Source: Aquibium sp. ELW1220 (GTDB lineage: Bacteria; Pseudomonadota; Alphaproteobacteria; Rhizobiales; Rhizobiaceae). From it: a stretch of DNA of 64,000 bases. Below, one piece after another: positions 1 through 7,589 of the stretch. Positions within the stretch are counted from its first letter, which is position 1. Every line of letters begins with the position of its first letter. The notes beneath the pieces were generated by a model. It had not been told where the DNA came from, searched no databases, and was given only the letters and a program-made list of their open reading frames with translations. Both the position numbers and the translations under genes were made by a program. The stretch spans positions 76,606-140,605 of the forward strand of contig NZ_JAOAOQ010000014.1 in NCBI RefSeq assembly GCF_030398385.1, read 5' to 3'.

Positions 1-1557
1 TGCGGCGCTGGCCTCGTCCGGCGTCGTCGCCAGGACGTCCGCGACGCACGGCACGCCGGCTGCGCCGAGGGCTGCCTTCGCCGTCGCCTCGTTGCGGAAG
101 GCGGACGGATCGAGCGGCGCGGCCTCGACGGTTCGAGTTGCCCCGGCATCGTCCGCCCCGGCGCCGATCGTCGCGATCGCGGCGATGCCGGCCATGGCCG
201 CGTCGATGGTGGGGAAGCAGGCGATTCCCATCGATCGCAGTTCGGCGATCGCGTCGGCGGGACCTGGAATGCAGGCCACGATCAGACTGTCGGGATGACG
301 CTCGATCACTCGCGAGAAGGCGGCGGTGAAGACGGTGCGCAGACGCGGAATCTCCATGCCGAGCGCGAGCATCAGGCAGACGACGTTGTTGGCGTCGTCG
401 GTGACGGTCGCCTCCAGAAGCTGCTCCATGATGTCGGGATTGGCCGACATCTGCGCCGTCGCGTCGATCGGGTTGACGGCGGAGGCAAGCGGCAGGGCCG
501 CCTTGATCCGCGCCTGCGCCGCATCCCCGAGCGGCGTGACCGCGACGCCGTTGGCCGAGGCAGCGTCCGCCATCATGACGCCGAATCCGCCCGAGGCGGC
601 GATCAGCGCGACCGAAGGCGCGCCGGCGATCCGCCGCGCGCCGATGGCCTCGATGGCCGCGCCGACCTGCACGAGCGCCTCAAGCGAATGCACCCGGATC
701 GCGCCATAGCGGGCAAAGACCGCATCGAACACCCGGTCGCTGCCAGCGAGGCCGCCGGTATGCGACAGCGCCGCCTTCTGTCCGACTTCCGATGTGCCGA
801 TCTTGAGGATGACGACCGGCTTGCCGGCCGCGCGCGCCCGGTCGAGCGCCTGGACCAGGCGCGGACCGTCGCGGCAGGTCTCGAGGCAGCACAGGATCAT
901 CGACGTGTCCTCGTCGTCGGCGAGCCAGGCGATGGCGTCGCCGGCCTGCACGTCGGCTTCGTTGCCGGTGGCGATGAAGCGGGCCACGCCCGCGCCGCTG
1001 TCTCGCAGCTGGCGTAGCGCCGCACTGCCCACATTGCCGCTCTGCGACACGATGGACACGCCGCCTACGGCGGGCATCTCGTTCTCGAGCGCGACGGAGA
1101 AGGTGCCGATCGCCCGTTCGCGCACGCTGACGGAGCCGAGGCAGTTCGGCCCGACGATGCGCATGCCCGAAGTCCTGGCGAGCTCCGTCACCCGGGCCTG
1201 CAGCGCCGCGCCGTCCGGGCCGCTTTCGGCGAAACCCGCGCTGAGCACAATGGCAGCGCCAGCGCCTCGGCGCGCCGCAGCCTCGAGGGCGGCGACCGCG
1301 GCAGCCCCGGGAACCGCCACCAGAACGAGGTCGGGAGCTTCGGGCAGGGCCTCGATCGAGGCGTAGGACGGCAGACCCTGGATGATGTCCGTCTTCGGAT
1401 TGACCGGATAGATCGCTCCGGGAAAGCCATGCCTGACGAGCAGGTGCACCGGCCGGCCACCCGTCTTGGTCGGGTCGGACGAGGCGCCCACCACCGCGAT
1501 CGAGCGCGGCAGGAACAGCGGATCGAGCCTGGGCCGCTCGAAGGTCGGCACGTCCAT
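1..1557 (-). CDS. Acyl-CoA synthetase (NDP-forming), 3' end outside window
   Basis: Reading from ATG at 1557 the frame stays open to the window edge (519 codons), so the C-terminus is missing. The N-terminus (PLFLPRSIAVVGAS) is the CoA-binding Rossmann domain of NDP-forming acyl-CoA synthetases; residues about 150-290 carry the succinyl-CoA-ligase-like domain with VSQSGN, and LSHTGGLAGSD holds the conserved catalytic His region. The last visible residues (ATAKAALGAAGVPC) look like the start of the ATP-grasp part. Such enzymes interconvert acyl-CoA and free acid with NTP synthesis or use. The start lies 1 nt after the stop of the upstream enoyl-CoA hydratase gene, so the two are probably co-transcribed and act on the same acyl-CoA. 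Substrate cannot be told from sequence. Confidence 0.88.
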   Translation of the reverse strand, partial: MDVPTFERPRLDPLFLPRSIAVVGASSDPTKTGGRPVHLLVRHGFPGAIYPVNPKTDIIQGLPSYASIEALPEAPDLVLVAVPGAAAVAALEAAARRGAGAAIVLSAGFAESGPDGAALQARVTELARTSGMRIVGPNCLGSVSVRERAIGTFSVALENEMPAVGGVSIVSQSGNVGSAALRQLRDSGAGVARFIATGNEADVQAGDAIAWLADDEDTSMILCCLETCRDGPRLVQALDRARAAGKPVVILKIGTSEVGQKAALSHTGGLAGSDRVFDAVFARYGAIRVHSLEALVQVGAAIEAIGARRIAGAPSVALIAASGGFGVMMADAASANGVAVTPLGDAAQARIKAALPLASAVNPIDATAQMSANPDIMEQLLEATVTDDANNVVCLMLALGMEIPRLRTVFTAAFSRVIERHPDSLIVACIPGPADAIAELRSMGIACFPTIDAAMAGIAAIATIGAGADDAGATRTVEAAPLDPSAFRNEATAKAALGAAGVPCVADVLATTPDEASAA

Positions 1558-1558
1558 G

Positions 1559-2332
1559 TCAGCGACCCTTGAACACCGGCGATCGCTTTTCGAGGAAGGC
1601 CGTGCGGGCCTCCAGCGCGTCCTCGGTCCTGGACAGCGCCATGGTGAAGTTCTGCTCCATCCGATAGCCGTCGCGCTGCGGCATTTCCTCGACCATGTTC
1701 GAGGTCTGCTTGGCATATTTCATCGCCAGCGGCGCCTTGCCAGCGATTTCCTGCGCCACCGCCATCGCAGTCGGGATCAGGTCCTTCTCGCTCGTGACCT
1801 CTTCGATGATCGAGCGCTCCTTCAGTTCGGCAGCCGTCAGGCGGACGCCGGTGAAGAACATCCGCCGCGCGGTCGAGCGGCCGAAGAGTGCGTGCACCAT
1901 GGCGGCTCCGCCGGCGAGGCCGACATTGATCTCCGGCATGCCGAAGCGCGCCTCCTCGGAGGCATAATAGATGTCGCAGGCGGCCATCAGCCCCAGGCCC
2001 GCCCCCAGCGCCACGCCGTTGACGGCCGCGACCACGGGCTTGTCGCACTCGCGGATGGCATTGCCGGTCTCGCGGACGGCGCGGTTGTGCGCCAGGAAGT
2101 CGCCGGGACTGTCGGACTTCGGACGATCCTTGAGATCGGCGCCCGCGCAGAAGGTCTTGCCCGCCCCGGTCAGCACCGCACAGCGGATGTCGTCGCGTTG
2201 GGAAATCTCGTCGAACACCGCGATGAGTTCGAAGCGCGTGGCCCGGTCCAGCGCGTTCACGGGCGGGCGGTCGAGCGTCACCAGGGCGACCGCTCCGTCG
2301 AGTTCCACGCGCACGTTCCTGTGGTCGAACAT
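1559..2332 (-). CDS. Enoyl-CoA hydratase/isomerase family protein
   Basis: 257 aa, usual crotonase length. Family motifs are visible: NALDRATRFEL near the N-terminus, GAGKTFCAGADLKD (oxyanion-hole strand, residues about 56-69), AAVNGVALGAGLGLMAACD (second oxyanion-hole Gly, about 105-123) and FGMPEINVGLAGG. The second catalytic Glu position (MPEINVGL) is present, in keeping with hydratase activity, but crotonases also include isomerases and hydrolases. Start ATG at 2332 follows a GGAGGA-type ribosome site. It is the first gene of a two-gene operon with the acyl-CoA synthetase. A palindrome just upstream, shared with the nearby TetR gene, suggests repression by that regulator. Confidence 0.92.
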   Translation of the reverse strand: MFDHRNVRVELDGAVALVTLDRPPVNALDRATRFELIAVFDEISQRDDIRCAVLTGAGKTFCAGADLKDRPKSDSPGDFLAHNRAVRETGNAIRECDKPVVAAVNGVALGAGLGLMAACDIYYASEEARFGMPEINVGLAGGAAMVHALFGRSTARRMFFTGVRLTAAELKERSIIEEVTSEKDLIPTAMAVAQEIAGKAPLAMKYAKQTSNMVEEMPQRDGYRMEQNFTMALSRTEDALEARTAFLEKRSPVFKGR

Positions 2333-2358
2333 TCCACCCTCCTCCTGCGGATCTTCGC

Positions 2359-2374
2359 CTGACCGGTCGGTCAG
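2359..2374. promoter_or_regulatory. Putative TetR operator 1
   Basis: CTGACCGGTCGGTCAG: 7-bp inverted arms (CTGACCG/CGGTCAG) around a 2-bp centre, 27 bp upstream of the enoyl-CoA hydratase start. The same arms occur at 2442-2457 and upstream of the TetR gene at 4348-4363. Inferred operator, not proven. Confidence 0.65.
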
Positions 2375-2441
2375 TCACCCCTTTCATTACCGAGCGCCTT
2401 CGGCCTTTGCAACTGTCGCCGACGAAATTTCGGGGCCTTGA

Positions 2442-2457
2442 CTGACCGCCCGGTCAG
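2442..2457. promoter_or_regulatory. Putative TetR operator 2
   Basis: CTGACCGCCCGGTCAG, perfect 7-bp arms around a 2-bp centre, in the divergent region between the enoyl-CoA hydratase and the TTT binding-protein gene, 65 bp before the latter start. Same arms as 2359-2374 and 4348-4363. Confidence 0.65.
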
Positions 2458-2522
2458 CCCTACGCTTTCGACAGTCTGCGGGCGATCCAGCCCGCTGCCG
2501 ATCCAAGGGAGGAGTTCTGGAC

Positions 2523-3497
2523 ATGAGCCTTTTCAACCGTAGAACCGCCATGGCCGCGCTGGGCCTGACCGCCAGCATGGTCTTCGCACCGATGACCGCA
2601 TTTGCCGCGGACGACCCGATCCGCCTGGTCATCCCCTATGGCGGCGGCGGCCTAATCGACGGCCTCGTGCGCGAGATGGCCGACACCATGAGCGCGGAGC
2701 TCGGCCAGCCGGTCGTCATCGAGAACAAGCCGGGCTCGAACGGCATCATCGGCGCGGCCTACGTCGCCGCGGCCAAGCCCGACGGCCTCACCTATCTCGT
2801 CGGCGCCACCGGCCCGCTGTCGCTGAACGTGCTCCTGCGCAAGAACCTGCCCTTCAGCATGGAGTCGTTCGAGCCGGTCGGAACGATGTTCACCGGTCCG
2901 CTGACGATCGCCGTCCCCACCAAGATGGGCGTCGATTCGATCGAGGGCCTGAAGGCCTGGGGCGAATCGGGCAAGCCGCTGCGCTACGCCATGCTCGGAC
3001 CCGGCAGCGTGACCCATCTCTTCGGCATGGTGCTGCAGGACGTCCTCGGCACCGAACTGGTGCCCGTCGCCTACAAGGCCAATCCCGAGATGATCATCGA
3101 TCAGATCGGCGGGCAGGTGGAACTGAACTTCGCAACGCCGATCTCGCTGATCAAGCACGTCGAGTCCGGCGATCTGCGGATCATCGCGATCTCCACTGAC
3201 AAGCGGATGGACCAGTATCCGGACCTGCCGTCGGTCACCGAGCTCGGCTATCCGCAGCTCGTCTCGTCGTTCTGGTTCGGTCTCGTCGCTCCGGCGGGAA
3301 CGCCGCAGGACGAGAAGGACCGGGTCGCCGCGGCGCTCCAGAAGGCCGTCAGCGTCGAATCGCTGCAGCAGAAGATGATCAATGCCGGCATGACGCCGGA
3401 AGTCGGCGGGAGTGACGCGATGAAGGCCCAGCTCGACTGGGACGTCGACTTCTGGGGCGGCGTCATCTCGAAGAACAACATCTCGCTCGACGACTGA
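2523..3497 (+). CDS. Tripartite tricarboxylate transporter (Bug/TctC-type) substrate-binding protein
   Basis: 324 aa, normal for the family. N-terminal signal peptide (residues 1-28, ending AFAADDP). The mature start IRLVIPYGGGGLIDGLVREMA matches the Bug pattern in which the first strand and Gly-rich turn bind a carboxylate; also LGQPVVIENKPGSNGIIGA (about 60-78), the second family hallmark, and a C-terminal region with GTPQDEKDRV. It should bind an organic acid in the periplasm. No TctA or TctB membrane gene is next to it, so it is an orphan binding protein, which is common in this family. GGGAGGAG ribosome site at about 2508-2515. The operators upstream suggest co-regulation with the acyl-CoA genes. 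Confidence 0.92.
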   Translation: MSLFNRRTAMAALGLTASMVFAPMTAFAADDPIRLVIPYGGGGLIDGLVREMADTMSAELGQPVVIENKPGSNGIIGAAYVAAAKPDGLTYLVGATGPLSLNVLLRKNLPFSMESFEPVGTMFTGPLTIAVPTKMGVDSIEGLKAWGESGKPLRYAMLGPGSVTHLFGMVLQDVLGTELVPVAYKANPEMIIDQIGGQVELNFATPISLIKHVESGDLRIIAISTDKRMDQYPDLPSVTELGYPQLVSSFWFGLVAPAGTPQDEKDRVAAALQKAVSVESLQQKMINAGMTPEVGGSDAMKAQLDWDVDFWGGVISKNNISLDD

Positions 3498-3530
3498 GCC
3501 TTCGGCCCGTCAGCCCATCGTCGCGAATGA

Positions 3531-3563
3531 AGGCCCCGCCCGGCGCAACCGGGCGGGGCCTTT
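3531..3563 (+). terminator. Rho-independent terminator after the TTT binding-protein gene
   Basis: Perfect 13-bp GC-rich stem (AGGCCCCGCCCGG / CCGGGCGGGGCCT) with a 5-nt loop followed by a short T run; 34 bp after the stop codon. Confidence 0.85.
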
Positions 3564-3588
3564 CCGCATCCGGCGCCCGCGTTGTCCT

Positions 3589-3693
3589 AAAGCGTGTCGC
3601 GATCGTTCAGAGTCGCTCCGTACGCTTCAGGTCTGTGTTTTCGCGCATGTCTTTCACCCGAAACCGGTGCCCGCTTTCGGGAGACATGCTTTA
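3589..3693. repeat. Rhizobial-type intergenic palindromic repeat
   Basis: Element bounded by AAAGCGTGTCGC and GACATGCTTTA, i.e. near-inverted ends, with an inner inverted repeat (GCATGTCTTTCACCCGAAA against TTTCGGGAGACATGC) around ACCGGTGCCCG. This pattern resembles the short intergenic repeats scattered through rhizobial genomes. Only one copy was noticed in this window. It sits between two convergent genes. Confidence 0.6.
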
Positions 3694-3696
3694 GCG

Positions 3697-4320
3697 TCAG
3701 CGCTTGTGGAGCCCGCCGAGCAGGATGTCGGCATACTGGTTGACGATCTGCTCCGCGGTCAGGCCCCTTTCCGGATCGTACCAGCGATGCATCCAGTTGA
3801 TGCCCGACAGAATCAGCCGTCCGGCCATGGCCGGATCCACCGCGTTGAACTCGCCGTTCTCCACTCCTTCGCGGATCAGGTCGCGCAGCCTGCGTTCGAA
3901 CTGGCGTCGCCGGGCGATGCGCGTTTCGAGCCGGTGACGATCCGGGTCGGACCAGAAGGCGTTGCTGGCGGCGATCCAGGCCGAGCGATGGTCCGAGAAG
4001 AAGGTGGTTGCCGCGACCATGAAGGCGCGCACCTTTTCGGTCGCGCTGCCCTGTTCGGGGATGCGCTCCTCCACGAAGGAATACAGTTTCTCCGTGGCTG
4101 AAAAGGAGATCCGCGCGTAGATGTCGTCCTTGCTGGCGAAGTGGTGGTAGAGCAGAGCCTTCGACACGCCAGCCGCGCTGGAGATGTCGCGCATCGAGGT
4201 CGCCTCGTATCCCTTCTCCGCGAAGATCTTCGCCCCGATCTCGAGCAGCGAGCGGGCGCGATCGCTGGTCTGGGCCTCGGCCGCGCGCGCATCGAGGTCT
4301 TCGCTCACGTCCATCGTCAT
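3697..4320 (-). CDS. TetR/AcrR family transcriptional regulator
   Basis: 207 aa. The TetR N-terminal HTH is clear: RSLLEIGAKIFAEKGYEATSMRD, then ISSAAGVSKALLYHHFASKDDI (residues about 20-65). The C-terminal ligand domain has the sequence FFSDHRSAWIAASNAFWSDP and a late helix ILSGINWMHRWYDPERGLT, similar to regulators of acyl-CoA metabolism, which often sense acyl-CoA. Palindromes of the same sequence occur upstream of this gene and of the flanking enoyl-CoA hydratase and TTT genes, so it probably represses itself and those units. Ligand unknown. Confidence 0.92.
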   Translation of the reverse strand: MTMDVSEDLDARAAEAQTSDRARSLLEIGAKIFAEKGYEATSMRDISSAAGVSKALLYHHFASKDDIYARISFSATEKLYSFVEERIPEQGSATEKVRAFMVAATTFFSDHRSAWIAASNAFWSDPDRHRLETRIARRRQFERRLRDLIREGVENGEFNAVDPAMAGRLILSGINWMHRWYDPERGLTAEQIVNQYADILLGGLHKR

Positions 4321-4347
4321 CTCAATGCCCTGTCGCCATGATGCAGG

Positions 4348-4363
4348 CTGACCGCCTGGTCAG
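4348..4363. promoter_or_regulatory. Putative TetR operator 3 (autoregulatory)
   Basis: CTGACCGCCTGGTCAG, 27 bp upstream of the TetR start; one mismatch in the 7-bp arms relative to 2442-2457. The offset from the start codon (27 bp) equals that of operator 1 from the enoyl-CoA hydratase start. Confidence 0.6.
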
Positions 4364-4474
4364 CGACCTTAGCCTCCCGCCCGGACCCGCTCAAGGCGCC
4401 CTGTGGCGGGAATCGCCTGCAAGCGCCCGGTGCCCGGCTCTGTCGCGGGCGGCGCCGCGCCTCTGCGCCGAACC

Positions 4475-5416
4475 TCACGCGCGTCCGCCGACGGTGCTCG
4501 CCTCCGGCATTCGCCCGAGCCGCCGCGGCAATTCCGCAACCACATGGTCGAGGAAAACGCGGATCTTGGCGGGTACGTGCGGCGTCTCGAGATAGGTTGC
4601 GAATATTCCCTCGTCGAAGGTCGTGTTCGTCACGCGATATTGCGGCAGGACGCGGACGAGCCGTCCGGCCGCGATGTCGGCCGCCACGGTGTAGTCGTCG
4701 AGAAGGGCGATGCCGTGCCCTTTCCGCGCGGCGATCAGCAGCACCTGGCCGTTGTTGGTCGCGAAGTTGCTGGGAACCGGCACCTCGATGTCTGCCCCGT
4801 CCTGCCGGAACCGCCAGTAGGGCGGATCGGGTCCGAGCCAGTAGGCGAGGCAGCGGTGTGTGGCGAGGTCCAGCGGCGAGGTCACCGCCGGCGCGGCTCC
4901 CAGATAGGCCGGAGCAGCGACCAGGATGCGCTGGCTCGACAGGAGGCGCCGGCGCACCAGTCCGCTCTCCTGGGGCGGCGCGATCCTGAAGTCGATGTCG
5001 AAGCCGTCCTCGCGCAGGCGGGCCGGCCGTTCAGACAGGTGCAGTTCCACCGTCAGGTCGGGATGCATGGCTGCGAAACTTGCCTGCGTCTGGGCGAGGA
5101 AGGTGACGCCGAACATGATGCGCGAATGGACGCGCAGCAGGCCCTTCGGCGCTTCCTGCAGCGCCGAGATTCCCGCATCGGCGCGCGCGACGGAGGCGAG
5201 GATCTCCCGCGCCTGCGCCACGTAGGCCTCGCCGGCTTCCGACAGCGCCAGGTTGCGGGTCGAGCGGTGGATGAGCGTGACGCCGAGATGCTCCTCGAGT
5301 TCGCTGATCCGCCGCGAGACGCTGGCGGTCGACATGCCGAAGCGCCGTCCGGTCGCCGAGAAGCTGCCACTCTGGGCGGTGGCGACCAGCAGATCCATCG
5401 CGCGCAGCTTGTCCAT
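4475..5416 (-). CDS. LysR family transcriptional regulator
   Basis: 313 aa from ATG 5416 (MDKLRAMDLLV), the start that fits the family. N-terminal wHTH with SFSATGRRFGMSTASVSRRISELEEHLG (residues about 17-45) and HRSTRNLALSEAG; C-terminal periplasmic-binding-like effector domain with DIDFRIAPP, typical of the DNA-binding LTTR branch that represses or activates a divergent target. It is transcribed away from the luciferase-like monooxygenase operon 111 bp upstream, so it is the likely regulator of that operon. Effector unknown. Confidence 0.93.
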   Translation of the reverse strand: MDKLRAMDLLVATAQSGSFSATGRRFGMSTASVSRRISELEEHLGVTLIHRSTRNLALSEAGEAYVAQAREILASVARADAGISALQEAPKGLLRVHSRIMFGVTFLAQTQASFAAMHPDLTVELHLSERPARLREDGFDIDFRIAPPQESGLVRRRLLSSQRILVAAPAYLGAAPAVTSPLDLATHRCLAYWLGPDPPYWRFRQDGADIEVPVPSNFATNNGQVLLIAARKGHGIALLDDYTVAADIAAGRLVRVLPQYRVTNTTFDEGIFATYLETPHVPAKIRVFLDHVVAELPRRLGRMPEASTVGGRA

Positions 5417-5527
5417 GCCGATCTTTGCATTTTTCGAAAAGGTGACGCTCGAACTTAGTGAATGGTACCGAAATGCGCAACGACCTACCGTCACTCCACC
5501 TGATGAATGCCAAGGGAGGTTGATGGT

Positions 5528-6613
5528 ATGGAATTCGGTGTCTTCCTGCTCGCGCAGCAGCGCAGCTACGACCAGTCGTCGTTCGACGTGATCCACAATT
5601 CGATCGAGCAGACCGTCGCCGCCGAACAGGCCGGCTTCGACGTTGCGTGGTATGCCGAGCACCACTTCAACAACTATTCGCTTTCGCCCTCGCCGCTGAT
5701 GCTGTGCGCCCACGCCGCGGCCAAGACCTCCACCATCCGGGTCGGCCCGGCCGTCTGCGTCCTGCCGCTCTACCAGGCGCCGCGCTTCCTCGCCGAAGTC
5801 GGACTGGTCGACACGCTGTCGAACGGCCGGCTCGAGCTGGGCATCGGCTCCGGGTACCAGCAGTTCGAGTTCGAGCGGTTCGGCACCGACCTCGCCGAGG
5901 CCGGCAAGATGTTTGCCGAATATATGGACCTGATTCCCCTCGCCCTCACCCAGAAAACCTTCGAATATCACGGCAAGATCCTCGACATCCCGCCGAGCAG
6001 CCTCAACGTGCGCTGCGTCCAGAAGCCGATGCCGCCCATCTGGGTGACGACGGGCAACCCGGTGGTGCGCGCCCGCGCCATGCGCGAGGGCCACAACCTC
6101 TTCATCACCGCCCTGCTCGGCGGCAACGACGCCATCCGCGGCCTGCGCGGCCGGATGGTGGAGGCGGCGGACGCTGCCGGCGTGGACGTCGACGCGACGA
6201 AATTCGGCTTCCTTCGCTGCGGCTATGCCAGCACCGACAGGGCCGAGATCGACCGCTATCTCGACAGCGCCCGCTTCGCCCGCCGCCTGTCGGAGAGCCT
6301 GCGCGACCGGCGCCAGGAAACGGACGACGGCTATCTCATGCAGGAGGTGCCGCTGCAGCAGGAACTGAGCCTCGACGACATGCGCGAGAACCTGCCCGTC
6401 GGCGAGGTCGACCGCGTGATCGACAAGATGCTCGAGGAGATCGAGATCCTGAAGCCGCGCCACATCGCTCTGCAGACCCAGCTCGGCGATTTCGACCAGA
6501 AGACGATGCTGCGGCAGATCGAACTCTGGGGCGACCGGATCATCCCCGCCATCAAGAAAGCTCTCGGTACCCCGGCCGAGGCGCCCGTCGCGGCCCGCTT
6601 CGCGACGGCCTGA
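5528..6613 (+). CDS. Luciferase-like FMN-dependent monooxygenase
   Basis: 361 aa from ATG 5528; GGAGGT lies 7 nt upstream, favouring it over the upstream ATG at 5507. Bacterial luciferase/LLM TIM barrel: MEFGVFLLAQ first strand, EQAGFDVAWYAEHHF (residues about 26-40, His characteristic of the family), SPLMLCAHAAAKTSTIRVGPAVCVLPLYQAPRFLAEVGLVD, GRLELGIGSGYQQFEFERFG and PPIWVTTG. These enzymes use reduced FMN supplied by a partner reductase, and a flavin reductase gene lies two genes downstream, so this is a two-component monooxygenase. Substrate unknown; candidates are sulfonates, alkanes, amines and heterocycles. Confidence 0.92.
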   Translation: MEFGVFLLAQQRSYDQSSFDVIHNSIEQTVAAEQAGFDVAWYAEHHFNNYSLSPSPLMLCAHAAAKTSTIRVGPAVCVLPLYQAPRFLAEVGLVDTLSNGRLELGIGSGYQQFEFERFGTDLAEAGKMFAEYMDLIPLALTQKTFEYHGKILDIPPSSLNVRCVQKPMPPIWVTTGNPVVRARAMREGHNLFITALLGGNDAIRGLRGRMVEAADAAGVDVDATKFGFLRCGYASTDRAEIDRYLDSARFARRLSESLRDRRQETDDGYLMQEVPLQQELSLDDMRENLPVGEVDRVIDKMLEEIEILKPRHIALQTQLGDFDQKTMLRQIELWGDRIIPAIKKALGTPAEAPVAARFATA

Positions 6614-6617
6614 ACCG

Positions 6618-6923
6618 ATGGAGATCGTCGTCTCGCGCGAAACGCCGGTGCAGCTCCAGGCGCCGGACGCGTTCGACCGGTTCTCCGTCGTGGTCGGGTC
6701 CGGCGTGGGGCCGGACCTGCAGCAGGCTCTGGAGGGGATCGCCAGGATCGAGGGCGGCACCCATGCCTGGGTATTCCCTCAGGCCGTCCGCAGGCTGGCC
6801 GCCCGGGCGACCGACAAGGCCTGGAACGACGGGTTCGATGCCATGCTCGCCTTCGCCGCCGATCGCGGCTGGCTGGCGTCCGACGGCGCCATCCGCGCCC
6901 ATATCGACGTTCGGGAGGGATGA
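6618..6923 (+). CDS. Small conserved-looking protein of the monooxygenase operon
   Basis: 101 aa, not recognised. It has no signal peptide or membrane segment. It begins MEIVVSRETPVQL, with GIARIEGGTHAWVFPQAVRRLA in the middle and a Trp-rich second half (KAWNDGFDAMLAFAADRGW). It starts 5 nt after the monooxygenase stop and ends 4 nt before the flavin reductase start, so it is translated as part of the same operon and may be a partner or accessory subunit. Codon use and GC match the neighbours. Function not inferred beyond context. Confidence 0.75.
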   Translation: MEIVVSRETPVQLQAPDAFDRFSVVVGSGVGPDLQQALEGIARIEGGTHAWVFPQAVRRLAARATDKAWNDGFDAMLAFAADRGWLASDGAIRAHIDVREG

Positions 6924-6927
6924 AGAG

Positions 6928-7422
6928 ATGGACCCCACGCGTTTCAGGCAGGCCATGCGCCTCCATGCGGCCGGCGTCTGCATCGTCGCGAGCGGTTCGG
7001 GCGAAGAGCGCCACGGCATGACGGTCTCCTCGGTCACCTCGGTTTCGGCCGAGCCGCCCCTGGTGCTCGTCTGCCTCAACCGGAACGCATCCTGTCACGA
7101 TCCGATCACCGCAGCGCCCGCCTTCAGCGTCAACATCCTGGCCGCCCACCAGACGGAGGTGGCGATGGCCTTCGCCGGGGCGACCGGACTGAGCGGCCCG
7201 CGCAAGTTCGAGATCGGCCGATGGACCCAGACGTCGGCGCCGGTGCTCGACACGGCGCTCCAGACCCTGCTGTGCGAACCGGCCGGACGGCACGATGCCG
7301 GAACCCATACGATTCTGATCGGCCGTGTGGTGGAAGCCCTCGGATCCGGCGGGGACGGCGCGCTGGTCAATTTCGACGGTGCGATGCGCGAGGTCGCCGC
7401 CTCGACCCGCCGGGCCGCCTGA
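6928..7422 (+). CDS. Flavin reductase (HpaC/FlaRed-like)
   Basis: 164 aa, normal for the flavin reductase-like, FMN-binding split-barrel family. Motifs: FRQAMRLHAAGVCIVAS, HGMTVSSVTSVSAEPPLVLVCLNRNASCHD (FMN phosphate binding, residues about 30-60), FSVNILAAHQTEVAMAFAG and DAGTHTILIGRVVEAL near the C-terminus. It should reduce FMN or FAD with NAD(P)H and feed the luciferase-like monooxygenase encoded at the start of the operon. GGGAGGGA ribosome site overlaps the end of the preceding gene. Confidence 0.92.
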   Translation: MDPTRFRQAMRLHAAGVCIVASGSGEERHGMTVSSVTSVSAEPPLVLVCLNRNASCHDPITAAPAFSVNILAAHQTEVAMAFAGATGLSGPRKFEIGRWTQTSAPVLDTALQTLLCEPAGRHDAGTHTILIGRVVEALGSGGDGALVNFDGAMREVAASTRRAA

Positions 7423-7589
7423 CCACAGCGATCGTTCTGGCGCTGACTGCGGCGCATCTCCGATGACGGGGGTGTCGCGTCGATCGCGACCCGCATCCCT
7501 GCAACCGGTCCTGCACGTGAGGCCGGACAATCCGTTCGGTGCGGCGCGGAAAGCGCCAGACGTGGACGGCTGTCCGGCCCCGGCACGCT

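Noticed and set aside
5417-6760. N-terminal extension of the LysR gene by continuing its open frame upstream
   Set aside because: The extra sequence is antisense to the luciferase-like monooxygenase; the LysR family start fits ATG 5416.
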